From Blastomonas sp. (GTDB taxonomy: Bacteria; Pseudomonadota; Alphaproteobacteria; Sphingomonadales; Sphingomonadaceae), in contig NZ_JAUCZC010000019.1 of NCBI RefSeq assembly GCF_030373265.1, positions 1 through 64,000 on the forward strand: a stretch of DNA of 64,000 nucleotides. Direction: 5' to 3'. The position numbers and the translations under genes are program-made. Below the pieces are notes generated by a model. The model had not been told where the DNA came from and did no database searches. It was given only the letters and a program-made list of their open reading frames with translations. Shown piece by piece: positions 1-9,116 of this stretch. Numbering within the stretch: the first letter of the stretch is position 1; every line of letters starts with the position of its first letter.

Positions 1-1465
1 CGCGCATGGCCTTCTCGACCTTGCGGACGTTGTTGCCATATTCCATGTCGATGAAGTCGATCACGACCAGGCCAGCCATGTCGCGCAGGCGCAACTGGCG
101 GGCGATTTCGCGCGCGGCTTCAAGGTTGGTGCTGAGCGCGGTCTGCTCGATGCCGTGTTCCTTGGTGGAACGGCCCGAGTTGATGTCGATCGAGACCAGC
201 GCCTCGGTTGGGTTGATCACCAGATACCCGCCCGACTTGAGCTGGACGACCGGCTCGTACATCGCCGAAAGCTGGTCTTCGGTGCCGTAACGCTGGAACA
301 GCGGCACGGGGTCCGAATAGCTCTTCACCCGGCGCGCATGGCTGGGCATCAGCAGCTTCATGAAGTCCTTGGCGGCGCGATAACCCGCTTCGCCCTCGAC
401 CAGCACTTCCTCGATATCGCGGTTGTAGATGTCGCGGATCGCGCGCTTGATCAGATCGCTGTCCGAATGGATGATTTCGGGCGCGGAAGCCTTGAGCGTC
501 TTTTCGCGGATCTCGTCCCATAGACGGGCGAGATAATCGAAGTCGCGCTTGATCTCTGGCTTGGTGCGCGAAAGGCCTGCGGTGCGCACGATGCAGCCCA
601 TGGTGGCGGGCAGCTTCATCTCGGCGATGATCGTCTTCAGACGCTTGCGGTCCGACGCGTTGCTGATCTTGCGGCTGATGCCACCACCGTGCGCGCTGTT
701 GGGCATGAGCACGCAATAGCGGCCTGCGAGCGACAGATAGGTGGTGAGCGCGGCGCCCTTGTTGCCGCGTTCTTCCTTGACGACCTGCACCAGCATCACC
801 TGGCGGCGCTGGATGACGTCCTGGATCTTGTAGCGGCGACGCAGCGCCATGCGGTTGGTGCGCGCTTCATCGCTGGCCTTGGCCTTGCCGCCGCGGCCAT
901 CGCGGCGCTTGCGGCGACCCGAATTGCGGCCGTTGCCGTTGTTGTCGCCATCGGCGTCGCGTGCTTCGTCGGCGTTGTCGTTGGCGGATTCGCCTTCACC
1001 GTCGGAATCGCTGTCGCCATCGCCGTCACCCGACAGGGTCTCGGCGACGATCGGCTCGTCATCCGCCTCGATCAGTCCGTCGTCGGACAGACCATCGTTA
1101 TAATCGGTGTCATCGCCATGGCCGGCGGCATCGTCAGCCTCTTCCTCGGCGGCCAGTGCGTCGGCCTCTTCCTTGGCATGACGCGCCTCTTCAGCGAGCA
1201 GCGCAATCTTGTCCTCACGCGGGATCTGGTAGTAATCGGGATGGATTTCCGAAAAGGCCAGGAACCCGTGACGGTTGCCGCCATAGTCGACAAACGCTGC
1301 CTGCAGCGAAGGTTCGACGCGTGTTACTTTGGCGAGGTAGATATTGCCCTTGATCTGCTTGTGTTCAGCAGACTCGAAATCGAATTCTTCAATCCGGTTT
1401 CCTTTGAGCACCGCCACCCGGGTTTCTTCCTGGTGGCGCGCATCGATCAACATGCGCGTTGTCAT
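1..1465 (-). CDS. rne: Ribonuclease E (N-terminal catalytic part, cut by window edge)
   Basis: Endoribonuclease that starts mRNA decay and processes rRNA; in this group it usually organises a degradosome at its C-terminus, which lies outside the window. The protein starts MTTRMLIDARHQEETRVAVL, then an S1-type region (GNIYLAKVTRVEPSLQAAF, DYGGNRHGFL), and continues into the RNase H-like and DNase I-like catalytic parts (for example CVLMPNSAHGGGISRKI). Between about residues 88 and 215 the S1 region is split by a long insert, first acidic and Asp/Gly-rich, then basic (RRKRRDGRGGK); such inserts are typical of alphaproteobacterial RNase E. The ATG at 1465 follows a GGAG. The gene diverges from the amidase gene, as in other alphaproteobacteria. 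The identification is firm; the 3' end is missing. Confidence 0.96.
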   Translation of the reverse strand, partial: MTTRMLIDARHQEETRVAVLKGNRIEEFDFESAEHKQIKGNIYLAKVTRVEPSLQAAFVDYGGNRHGFLAFSEIHPDYYQIPREDKIALLAEEARHAKEEADALAAEEEADDAAGHGDDTDYNDGLSDDGLIEADDEPIVAETLSGDGDGDSDSDGEGESANDNADEARDADGDNNGNGRNSGRRKRRDGRGGKAKASDEARTNRMALRRRYKIQDVIQRRQVMLVQVVKEERGNKGAALTTYLSLAGRYCVLMPNSAHGGGISRKISNASDRKRLKTIIAEMKLPATMGCIVRTAGLSRTKPEIKRDFDYLARLWDEIREKTLKASAPEIIHSDSDLIKRAIRDIYNRDIEEVLVEGEAGYRAAKDFMKLLMPSHARRVKSYSDPVPLFQRYGTEDQLSAMYEPVVQLKSGGYLVINPTEALVSIDINSGRSTKEHGIEQTALSTNLEAAREIARQLRLRDMAGLVVIDFIDMEYGNNVRKVEKAMR

Positions 1466-2009
1466 TCAATATTCTCCGTGCGCGCGCACCGGGCGGAACC
1501 GGCCGGGTCGCTGCGCTTCTGTGTGTTGTGGCGCTGCCGCTCCGAAATGCCGGAGCGACGCGCAAACTGTGGTTTACGATAAGGATTGTGTCTGCTGTAC
1601 AGGTTCGCAGGGCGTCAAGCGCACTGGCCGCGTCGCTTTTCCGCAGCCAACCGCCCGAAAGCGGGGTCGCGGAAAAGGCGGTATTCGAACCCATAAAGCG
1701 TCAACCTGATGATACGGCACCGGGGGCGAAATGCGTCCGCAATGCTGTCATTGAATGCGAAGAATGGCGTGTTCAGCCAATGGTCCGCAGAGCTTTGCTA
1801 GCATTGCTTTGGGAATACAGCAACAAAAAGCTATTCGCAGCGTGCGGACCGATAATATTGCAACGCACAATAGACCGGCGCATCGCTTAGTTGCGAGGCC
1901 GACCGGGCGATCATACTGAAAGTCCCGTTAACCAGATCGTTTCACATGGTTTTTCCGCCTTAACCCTAATCCTGCCTTTATCAAGGACACAGGCAGGATT
2001 CCGGGGATT
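1466..2009. promoter_or_regulatory. Divergent intergenic region between rne and amiC with an rne leader hairpin
   Basis: A 544-base stretch without a convincing gene. It must hold the promoters for rne (leftward) and the amidase (rightward). On the rne side, at 1538-1557, a perfect 7-bp inverted repeat (CGCTCCG, loop of 6, CGGAGCG) could form a hairpin in the rne 5' leader. RNase E is known in E. coli to autoregulate through leader hairpins, so a similar role is possible but unproven here. AT-richer sequence with two TTAAC-like motifs lies near 1925-1968 upstream of the amidase. Reading frames here have no recognisable protein character. Confidence 0.4.
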
Positions 2010-3269
2010 ATGAAATTGCACTGGACCGGGCAAACGCCCCGGGGGCATAAGGGGCCCATGCTATGGCTCACCTCCATCTGCGCGTCGATGGCATGTGCCT
2101 TTCCTGCGCAGGCGGGTGAGGTGGCCGATGTCGAGGTGCGCGCCAATCAGGTCGTGCTGCATTTCAACGATGTCATCGAAAGCGCGAGCAGCTTCGTGCT
2201 GAGCGGCCCCGATCGCATTGCGATCGATGTGAGGGGTGCCACGTCCGGATCACGGGCGCAGAACCACACCGGCCTGTTCCGCAATGTGCGCATGGCGCAA
2301 TATGACAGCGATACCGCACGCATCGTGCTCGACCTCGATCGTCCGGCGATGGTCAGCTCGGGCAGTTTTTCGGAGGACGGACGCAGCCTGACGCTATCGG
2401 TGACCGAGCTTGGGTCATCCGAATTGCGCGGTGCGCTGTCGGCCCCGCGCCAGTCGTTCGTGCCGCCCGTGCAGTTTCGCGCCGAACCGCCGCCGCGCCG
2501 CTACAGTGTGCGCATCCCGCTGCCCAAGCCCGCCAAGGCCCCACCGCTGCCCAGGGTCGAGGGGCCAAGTGACAGATCGCGCCCATTGGTGGTGATCGAC
2601 GCCGGTCATGGTGGGCATGATCCCGGCGCGGTAAGCCCGCATGACGGCACACACGAGAGCAAGGTAACGCTGCAGATTGCACGCGCGATCCGCGACGAAC
2701 TGCTCAAGACCGGTCGGGTGCGGGTTGCGCTGACCCGCGACAGCGACACGTTCCTGGTTCTGCAGGAGCGTTACGGCATCGCCCGCCGGCTGGGGGCGGA
2801 CCTGTTCATCTCGGTGCACGCCGACGCTGCGGCCTCGCAGACCGCCCGCGGCGCGACGATCTATACCTTGTCCGAAGTTGCCTCCGATCGTGAGGCCGCC
2901 CGGCTGGCAGCGCGCGAGAACAAGGCGGATATATTGAACGGGGTAAACCTGTCCGATGCGCCCTCGGATGTATCCTCGATCCTGATCGACCTCACCCAGC
3001 GCGAGACCATGAACCTTTCGGCGGATTTCGCTCGGCTGCTGCGGCGCGAGGGTGATGCCAAGATGAACTTCCGCACCGACTCGCACCGCTTCGCCTCGCT
3101 GATGGTGCTCAAGGCACCCGATGTGCCCTCGGTGCTGCTCGAGACGGGTTATGTCAGCAACGCCGACGATGTCGCGCTGCTCAATTCTTCCGCCTATCGC
3201 CGCCGCATCGCGGAATCGGTCAGCCAGGCGGTCACGGTGTTCTTCGCCCGCAAGCTGGCGTCGCGGTGA
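2010..3269 (+). CDS. amiC: N-acetylmuramoyl-L-alanine amidase (AmiC-type, AMIN + Amidase_3)
   Basis: Periplasmic zinc amidase that cuts the peptide from MurNAc during daughter-cell separation. The N-terminus carries a Sec signal (MLWLTSICASMACAFPAQA). An AMIN domain (about residues 37-135) is followed by a Pro-rich linker and an Amidase_3 domain (about 190-415) with the zinc-site elements VVIDAGHGGHDPGA, HESKVTLQ and FISVHADA; a late Glu region (SVLLETGYVSN) fits the catalytic glutamate. Length (419 aa) is usual. Two starts are possible: ATG at 2010, giving 16 extra residues before the signal peptide, or ATG at 2058, which begins exactly at the signal peptide and has AAGGGG three bases upstream. 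The gene lies ahead of PBP1A, a conserved cell-wall pairing. Confidence 0.93.
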   Translation: MKLHWTGQTPRGHKGPMLWLTSICASMACAFPAQAGEVADVEVRANQVVLHFNDVIESASSFVLSGPDRIAIDVRGATSGSRAQNHTGLFRNVRMAQYDSDTARIVLDLDRPAMVSSGSFSEDGRSLTLSVTELGSSELRGALSAPRQSFVPPVQFRAEPPPRRYSVRIPLPKPAKAPPLPRVEGPSDRSRPLVVIDAGHGGHDPGAVSPHDGTHESKVTLQIARAIRDELLKTGRVRVALTRDSDTFLVLQERYGIARRLGADLFISVHADAAASQTARGATIYTLSEVASDREAARLAARENKADILNGVNLSDAPSDVSSILIDLTQRETMNLSADFARLLRREGDAKMNFRTDSHRFASLMVLKAPDVPSVLLETGYVSNADDVALLNSSAYRRRIAESVSQAVTVFFARKLASR

Positions 3270-3278
3270 ATGCCGACT

Positions 3279-3442
3279 AAATCCTCCCCGAGCTTGCTGG
3301 GGGAGGGGGACCGCCCGCGCAGCGGGTGGTCGAGGGGCAGCGGGTGTGTGCCGCCTCCAATCGATGCACTATCCCGCTTCCCCTCCACCACCGACCTGCG
3401 GTCGGCGGTCCCCCTCCCCGAGGCAAGCTCGGGGAGGATTTA
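3279..3442. repeat. Palindromic intergenic repeat, type A (copy 1)
   Basis: An imperfect inverted repeat whose ends are TAAATCCTCCCC and GGGGAGGATTTA, with internal GC-rich palindromic pieces (GGGGACCGCC...GCGGTCCCC, and GAGCTTGC / GCAAGCTC). A related but diverged copy lies at 34351-34489. Such elements are common between sphingomonad genes. It could fold into a long hairpin in the amiC 3' end and act as a terminator or mRNA stabiliser; that function is inferred. Confidence 0.8.
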
Positions 3443-3447
3443 GTTTG

Positions 3448-3492
3448 CCAATCCGCTCTGGCCCAATCCGCTCTGGCCCAATCCGCTCTGGC
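3448..3492. repeat. Three perfect tandem copies of a 15-bp unit
   Basis: The unit CCAATCCGCTCTGGC occurs three times head to tail without mismatch, ending 33 bases before the mrcA start codon. It sits directly after palindromic repeat A. Perfect tandem identity suggests recent slippage or duplication, so the copy number may differ between strains. It falls where the mrcA promoter or leader should be. Confidence 0.9.
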
Positions 3493-3525
3493 AATGTTCA
3501 GGATTGATGTGCTAACCGCGCACCC

Positions 3526-6042
3526 ATGAGCGAGGGTGACAACGGCGATATCGCCTATAGCGTGCGGCGCGGCGGAGATGGGGCGATGGCCGCGCTACGC
3601 GAGGCATGGAGCAACCGCTGGGTCCGCTGGGCGGCCTATCTGCTGGGCGTGGCGCTGTTGGGCGTAGTGCTGATCTGGCTCATTTTCGCACGCGACCTGC
3701 CGTCCGCCGAGACCCTTGTCGATTACGAGCCCGACCTGCCCACCATGGTGCGCGGTGTCGATGGCGAGATCATCAACAGCTATGCGCGCGAGCGCCGGGT
3801 GCAGTTGCAGTACAAGGACTATCCGGTCCCGCTGATCCGCGCCTTCCTGTCGGCCGAGGACAAGAACTTCTTTTCGCACAACGGGCTGGATTATCCCGGG
3901 CTCGCATCGGCGGTGTTCGACTACGTCACCAAGATCGGTTCGGGCCAGCGCGCGCGCGGCGGTTCGACGATCACCCAGCAGGTCGCCAAGAACCTGCTGC
4001 TGGGCGACGAATATTCGATCACCCGCAAGATCCGCGAGGCGATCCTCGCCTACCGGATCGAGGATGTGCTGACCAAGCAGGAAATCCTGGAGCTCTACCT
4101 CAACGAAATTTACCTGGGTCGCAATGCCTATGGCGTGCAGGCGGCAGCCCGCGCCTATTTCGGCAAGGATGTCGGCGAACTGGCACTGCACGAAGCAGCG
4201 TATCTCGCGATCCTGCCCAAGGCGCCCTCCAATTATCGTCCAGAAGTGCACATGGAACGTGCGCTCGAGCGGCGCAACTGGGTGCTGCGCGCGATGCAGT
4301 CCAACGGCTGGATCAGCCCGGCGCAACTTGCTTCAGCCCAGGCCGAACCGCTTGGCGCCATTGCGCGCACCGGTGACGGTTTCGACAAGATCGGCGGCTA
4401 TTTCGTCGAGGAGGTCCGCCGCCAGTTGGTCGAGAAGTTCGGCGAAAAGGCCGAGGACGGCAAGAACAGCGTCTATGCCGGCGGGCTGTGGGTCCGCACC
4501 TCGCTCAATCCCGATATGCAGCGCGCGACGACCGAAGCGCTGCGCGATGCGCTGTTGCGCTATGATCGCGGCAGCGGCTGGGCCGGCCCGATCAACACCA
4601 TCGAGATCGACGACCAATGGGCCTCGCGCCTGGCATCGACCTATATCGACATCGATTACGAGAACTGGCGGATCGCAGTGGTGATCGACAAGGCCGGCAG
4701 CGCTGCCGAAATCGGTTTTGCCAATGGCGACAAGGGCGTGCTGCCGCGCTCGACCGCAACCATGCCGCGCAAACGGGTTGGCGGGACCGCGTTCGATTCG
4801 ATGAAGCCGGGCGACATCATCGCCGTCTCGCCGATGGACGGCGACACTTATGCGCTGCGCAACGTGCCCGAGATATCCGGCGGCATGGTGGTGCAGAACC
4901 CGCGCTCGGGCCGCGTTTATGCGATGCAGGGCGGGTTCGATTCGCAGATCAGCCCGTTCAACCGCGCAACGCAAGCCGATCGCCAGCCGGGCTCGACGAT
5001 CAAGCCGTTCGTCTATGCGACCGCGCTCGACAACGGCATGACGCCGGCGACGCAGATCGTCGACGGCACCTTTTGCGTCTATCAGTCGGCGAGCCTTGGC
5101 AACAAATGCTTCCGCAACTTCGGCGGGTCGCGCGGTGCAGGTCCGCAGACGATGCGGTGGGGGCTCGAACAGTCGCGCAACCTGATGACGGTGCGTGCCG
5201 CCAACGATGCGGGCATGACCAATGTCGTCAAGACGATCAAGCAGGTCGGCATCGGCGACTACAAGCCGTATCTCTCCATCGCGCTGGGCGCAGGCGACAC
5301 CACGGTGATGAAGATCACCAACGCCTATTCGATGCTGGTCAACCATGGTCGCGAACTCAAGCCGACGGTGATCGATTATGTCCAGGACCGGCGCGGCAAG
5401 GTGATCTTCCGCTCCGATCCGCGCACCTGCGAAGGCTGCAACATGGCCAAATGGGATGGCAAGCCGATGCCGCGCTTCACGCCGCGCGGCCGCCAGATCG
5501 TCGATCCGATCACATCGTATCAGGTGGTGCACATGCTTGAAGGCGTGATCACGCGCGGCACCGCGACCAATCTTGCCGATCTCGATCGGCCGATGTTCGG
5601 CAAGACCGGTACGTCCAGCGGCCCGACCAATGTGTGGTTCGTGGGCGGTACGCCGGACATGGTTGCCGGCATTTATCTGGGCTTCGACCAGCCGCGCAGC
5701 ATGGGCGGATATGCCCAGGGCGGGCGCTTGGCGGCACCGGTGTTCAAGCAGTTCGCGAAGCAGATCCTGCCGTCGATGCCGATTACCGAATTCCGTGCTC
5801 CTGCCGGGACCCGCATGGTGCGGATTGATCGCCGCTCGGGGCGCCGGGTCTATGGCGCATGGCCGGGTGACGAGGCCAAGGCCGGAATCATCTGGGAAGC
5901 GTTCAAGCCCGAGACCGAGCCTCGCCGGTCGATCCGCGAGGAAGAGATCGCTGCAGCCAGGGCGGTACAAAAGCGCACGGGTCCTGCTGCGCGTCCGCGC
6001 AGCGACAGCGAATTCCTGCAGCAGCAGGGCGGAATTTACTGA
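3526..6042 (+). CDS. mrcA: Penicillin-binding protein 1A (bifunctional transglycosylase/transpeptidase)
   Basis: Class A PBP that polymerises and cross-links peptidoglycan. After a short cytoplasmic tail, one membrane segment lies at about residues 36-53. The GT51 domain follows, with catalytic Glu111 in SAEDKNFFSHNG and the RGGSTITQQVAKNLLL motif. The transpeptidase has Ser490 in PGSTIKPF (SxxK), SRN at 550-552 and KTGTSSG at 693-699, so all catalytic motifs are present. The 838-aa length, with an OB-like insert between the domains, fits PBP1A of this class. It lies downstream of amiC, separated by repeats. In many alphaproteobacteria prfB follows mrcA; here an Rrf2 gene follows and prfB is at 51.4 kb. 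Confidence 0.97.
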   Translation: MSEGDNGDIAYSVRRGGDGAMAALREAWSNRWVRWAAYLLGVALLGVVLIWLIFARDLPSAETLVDYEPDLPTMVRGVDGEIINSYARERRVQLQYKDYPVPLIRAFLSAEDKNFFSHNGLDYPGLASAVFDYVTKIGSGQRARGGSTITQQVAKNLLLGDEYSITRKIREAILAYRIEDVLTKQEILELYLNEIYLGRNAYGVQAAARAYFGKDVGELALHEAAYLAILPKAPSNYRPEVHMERALERRNWVLRAMQSNGWISPAQLASAQAEPLGAIARTGDGFDKIGGYFVEEVRRQLVEKFGEKAEDGKNSVYAGGLWVRTSLNPDMQRATTEALRDALLRYDRGSGWAGPINTIEIDDQWASRLASTYIDIDYENWRIAVVIDKAGSAAEIGFANGDKGVLPRSTATMPRKRVGGTAFDSMKPGDIIAVSPMDGDTYALRNVPEISGGMVVQNPRSGRVYAMQGGFDSQISPFNRATQADRQPGSTIKPFVYATALDNGMTPATQIVDGTFCVYQSASLGNKCFRNFGGSRGAGPQTMRWGLEQSRNLMTVRAANDAGMTNVVKTIKQVGIGDYKPYLSIALGAGDTTVMKITNAYSMLVNHGRELKPTVIDYVQDRRGKVIFRSDPRTCEGCNMAKWDGKPMPRFTPRGRQIVDPITSYQVVHMLEGVITRGTATNLADLDRPMFGKTGTSSGPTNVWFVGGTPDMVAGIYLGFDQPRSMGGYAQGGRLAAPVFKQFAKQILPSMPITEFRAPAGTRMVRIDRRSGRRVYGAWPGDEAKAGIIWEAFKPETEPRRSIREEEIAAARAVQKRTGPAARPRSDSEFLQQQGGIY

Positions 6043-6160
6043 CGTGCGCGGGTTTTCGGGGGCGGACTGGTATGGCAGTCAGTCGGCCCGCCAGGGAATA
6101 TGACGGCACTCTACCAAAAGCATTGATAAAGCCTCAAGCTCCGCCTAACCCCAAAGGGTC

Positions 6161-6604
6161 ATGCTGAGCCAGAAAGTCCGATACACCATCCGTGCTCTGC
6201 AGCACCTCGCCGACCATTATGGCGAGGGGCTGGTGCATCTCGACGATATTGCCCAGGCGCAGAACATACCCCCCAAATTTCTCACGGTCATTCTGTCGGA
6301 AATGGCCCGCGCGGGGCTGGTGCACTCGCAACGCGGAAAGGACGGCGGCTATACGCTCGGCCTTGCCCCGGTCGATATCCGCTATGGCGACATCGTCCGG
6401 ATCACCAGCGGGTCGCTGGCGCTGGTGCCGTGCGCCAGCCGCTATGCCTATGAAAAATGCAAGAATTGCCTGTCAGAGGACGAATGCCGACTGCGCGCGC
6501 TGATGCTGAAGGTGCGCGATGAAACCGCGGTAATTCTCGATCAGATTACTCTGGCGGATCCGATCCCGCCGGTGGCTGCGCTGGATCCGGCGCTGGGCGC
6601 CTGA
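6161..6604 (+). CDS. Rrf2-family transcriptional regulator with cysteines suited to an Fe-S cluster
   Basis: Winged-helix regulator of the Rrf2 family (IscR/NsrR/RirA relatives), 147 aa. The N-terminal HTH includes LDDIAQAQNIPPKFLTVIL and the wing SQRGKDGGYTLGL. Four cysteines at residues 91, 100, 103 and 109 (PCASRYAYEKCKNCLSEDEC) lie where members of the family bind an iron-sulfur cluster, so it probably senses iron, redox state or NO. It is not part of an isc/suf operon here, so the specific role cannot be fixed. It is convergent with the kinase gene, with only 3 bases between the stops. Confidence 0.88.
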   Translation: MLSQKVRYTIRALQHLADHYGEGLVHLDDIAQAQNIPPKFLTVILSEMARAGLVHSQRGKDGGYTLGLAPVDIRYGDIVRITSGSLALVPCASRYAYEKCKNCLSEDECRLRALMLKVRDETAVILDQITLADPIPPVAALDPALGA

Positions 6605-6607
6605 TGC

Positions 6608-7609
6608 TCAGGCGGCAAACACCACCCGCCACGCCACGCCGGCCGCTGTGCCCGGCACCGACTTGATCTCCCCCCCGAGCTGGGTCGCAAGCGACTGCAC
6701 GATCCGTGTTCCGAGCCCCTTATTGGTGGCCAGCGACTCGCCCTTCGGCAACCCGCGCCCGTTATCGCTCACCGTCAAAGCGAGATGACCCGGGTCCAGC
6801 CGTTCAAGCTTGAGCGTGATCGTCCCCCCGTTGTCGGCAAAGGCGTGCTTGAGGCTGTTGGTGACCAGCTCTGTCACCAGCAGCGACAGCGTCGTCAGCC
6901 GCGCAATATCCAGCCGGATCGTGGGCATATCGACCATGCACACGATGTTCTTCGCGCCGGTGGCCTGCAGCAGATCGGTGCAGATCTCCTGGAAGTACTG
7001 CGCGACGGGCAGATCCACCGAAGCCGGGTCATACAGACGTCTGTGGATGCGCGACATCGTTTCGATCCGGCTTTGCGCTTCGTCCAGCGCGCTGCTGGCG
7101 CTGGCCGGGTCGGCGGCAACCTTCTTCTTCTGGAGGTGCAGCAATGCCGACACGAAGGCCATGTTGTTGGCCACGCGGTGCTGGAGTTCCTGAAACATCG
7201 TGCGTTGCTGGTCGTACAGCGATTCGGTTACCCGTTTTTCGCCGCGCAGATCATCGGCGGCGCGGTGCATCAGGTGAATGAGCGTGATATCGACCGTGAC
7301 GATGAAGATGTAGAAGCCAAGGGCAAGCGCGCTCGCGCCATCCAGCCCGAAGCTGTCGGTGGGCGGGATGAAGAAATACCATGACGCCAGCCCGGACAGC
7401 AGCGCGCAGACAAGCCCTGGCCGCAGCCCTGCCAGAAAGGCGGTGACGATGACGGCAGGAAAAAAGGTGAGAAACGGAAAGCCGGGCGGGAGGGTGTCCC
7501 GAAAATAAAAGCGCAGCAGCAGCGCCGCGGCAAAGCTGACGATAGCCAGGCCATAGCCCAAAATGGGATCGCGCCTGAAAACAGCTCCTGCGCTGACAAA
7601 TCTGTTCAT
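6608..7609 (-). CDS. Membrane sensor histidine kinase (DUF4118 + HisKA_2 + HATPase)
   Basis: 333-aa kinase. Residues about 15-105 form a four-helix DUF4118 membrane module (ILGYGLAIVSFAAALLLRFY; FLTFFPAVIVTAFLAGL). The dimerisation box with the phospho-acceptor is ELQHRVANNMAFVSALL, a HisKA_2/HWE-type H-box. The ATPase has the N-box LLVTELVTNSLKHAF, DNGRGLP and GLGTRIV. I chose ATG 7609 (MNRFVSAG) because upstream in-frame codons give only a TTG start with unlikely sequence. No response regulator is adjacent; kinases of this class often signal through PhyR-type general stress pathways, which is inference here. It diverges from the GGDEF gene across 273 bases. Confidence 0.9.
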   Translation of the reverse strand: MNRFVSAGAVFRRDPILGYGLAIVSFAAALLLRFYFRDTLPPGFPFLTFFPAVIVTAFLAGLRPGLVCALLSGLASWYFFIPPTDSFGLDGASALALGFYIFIVTVDITLIHLMHRAADDLRGEKRVTESLYDQQRTMFQELQHRVANNMAFVSALLHLQKKKVAADPASASSALDEAQSRIETMSRIHRRLYDPASVDLPVAQYFQEICTDLLQATGAKNIVCMVDMPTIRLDIARLTTLSLLVTELVTNSLKHAFADNGGTITLKLERLDPGHLALTVSDNGRGLPKGESLATNKGLGTRIVQSLATQLGGEIKSVPGTAAGVAWRVVFAA

Positions 7610-7882
7610 GCTCGTATCGATCCGCAGGCACCGGGCCGGGTATCGCGCCGGCAAGATTGACCCGCGTTCTACGGGGTGTTGTCATCGTCGGCAAGCGCCG
7701 TGTTGCACCGCCCCCGCGGCGTCCCCAGCCCAGCCGAGCAAGGTGGTGCGCAGGCCCTAAGCACCAATACTGCAAGGAAAATTTGCAACCATTAACCCGG
7801 ATTTTACCTTGGCCTACGATTGTCGCCAGGCAGCGGCAATTGCAGCGTCCTAAGGGGGTAGACCATCGTTGATCGGCTGACC

Positions 7883-9070
7883 ATGCTCTTCCGCGCCATC
7901 TGGCAGCGGGCCAAGGTTGCCACCAATGGCGGCGACCTGCCGCTGTCTATTCGAGACGAACTTGCCCATCTTCAGTTTCACCGGATCGGCTCGATCGTTC
8001 CTATCCTGTATTTTTCGATCGCTCTGGTGGCTGTCATCGCGGGCACCGCATCGAACGGTGGGTTCGATGTCATGTATCACACCGTTTTGCCCGGCGGCTT
8101 TATCCTGCTCGGCAGCTATCGATGCTATGTCTGGTATCGGCGTCGCGGGCTGAAAGTCTCCACCGCGAAGGTCCGCCGGTATCTGCGATCCACCACGATG
8201 ATCGCACTGGCCATGGGAGTGGTCGGTGGGCTCTGGACAGTCGATGCCTATAACGAGACCGTCGAGACCCGCCGCGTGCTCGCGCCAGTGTTCATCTTCA
8301 TGATCACCTTTGCTGGAGCCATCTGCCTGACCATCATGCCGCGCGTCGCTGCGGGCGTGATGTGCGTGAGCTTGACGCCGACGCTGACGATCATGGTGCA
8401 GTCGGACGATATCGGGATCCAGGCGATGGGAATATGCTTCACGATCGTGTCGCTGCTGACCCTGTTGCTGATCGTCAACAGCTTCAACGAGATTGTCAGT
8501 GGGCTGGTGCTGCGGCACGAGTTGAAGGCCTTGTCCGAAACCGATCCGTTGACCGGGCTGGCCAATCGCAGGGCCTTCAGGGCGCGGTTTTCGTCTGCAT
8601 CGGGCAGTGCTGAGGCGCCTTTGGGCGTTACGCTGGTGATGATCGATCTCGACGGCTTCAAGGAAGCCAACGACCGATATGGGCATGCTGCCGGCGATGC
8701 CATTCTGATCCAGGCTGGCGAGCGGCTCACCTCGCTGTGCCAGGATGCAAACTGCGTGGCCCGGCTGGGAGGCGACGAATTTGCGGTGCTTATCTTCGAT
8801 GACGGCGATTGCGAGGCCTTGAAGCGCGCGGTGCAAACGGTGCTGTCTTTGCCATACCACTATCGCGATCAGCAGATCTTGATCTCCGCAAGTGTGGGTA
8901 TGGCGCACGGCCCGCACGGTGCCATCAGCCTGGAAACGCTGATGCGCGAAGCTGACAGCGAGTTGTACCGCGCCAAGCAGTGGGTATCTGCCCGCCGGCA
9001 GGCCAGCAGAAGCGCCAGCCGTGACGCCCGGTCCGATGCCGCGCTGCGCGGCGTGCACGGCTATCGCTAG
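7883..9070 (+). CDS. Membrane-anchored diguanylate cyclase (GGDEF)
   Basis: 395-aa protein with a membrane sensor of about five hydrophobic segments (residues about 35-215) and a C-terminal GGDEF domain (about 225-375). The active-site motif RLGGDEFAVL is intact and is preceded by the substrate region MIDLDGFKEANDRYGHAAGD, so it should make cyclic di-GMP from two GTP. DPLTGLANRRAF marks the domain start. No EAL domain. The membrane part resembles MASE-type sensors but I cannot name a family. A PilZ c-di-GMP receptor is encoded at 56.5 kb in the same window. Confidence 0.92.
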   Translation: MLFRAIWQRAKVATNGGDLPLSIRDELAHLQFHRIGSIVPILYFSIALVAVIAGTASNGGFDVMYHTVLPGGFILLGSYRCYVWYRRRGLKVSTAKVRRYLRSTTMIALAMGVVGGLWTVDAYNETVETRRVLAPVFIFMITFAGAICLTIMPRVAAGVMCVSLTPTLTIMVQSDDIGIQAMGICFTIVSLLTLLLIVNSFNEIVSGLVLRHELKALSETDPLTGLANRRAFRARFSSASGSAEAPLGVTLVMIDLDGFKEANDRYGHAAGDAILIQAGERLTSLCQDANCVARLGGDEFAVLIFDDGDCEALKRAVQTVLSLPYHYRDQQILISASVGMAHGPHGAISLETLMREADSELYRAKQWVSARRQASRSASRDARSDAALRGVHGYR

Positions 9071-9116
9071 AATGCGCCGAGACCGGCCCCGCCGAAGTCC
9101 GCTGTCGACCTGAACC

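Noticed and set aside
1459-1890. Open frame in the rne-amiC gap
   Set aside because: No domain, no ribosome-binding site, and it overlaps the rne leader hairpin.
4333-5970. 545-codon open frame on the minus strand
   Set aside because: Lies antisense to mrcA, whose motifs are complete; the frame is His/Arg/Ala-rich with no recognisable domain, as expected from GC-rich codon bias.
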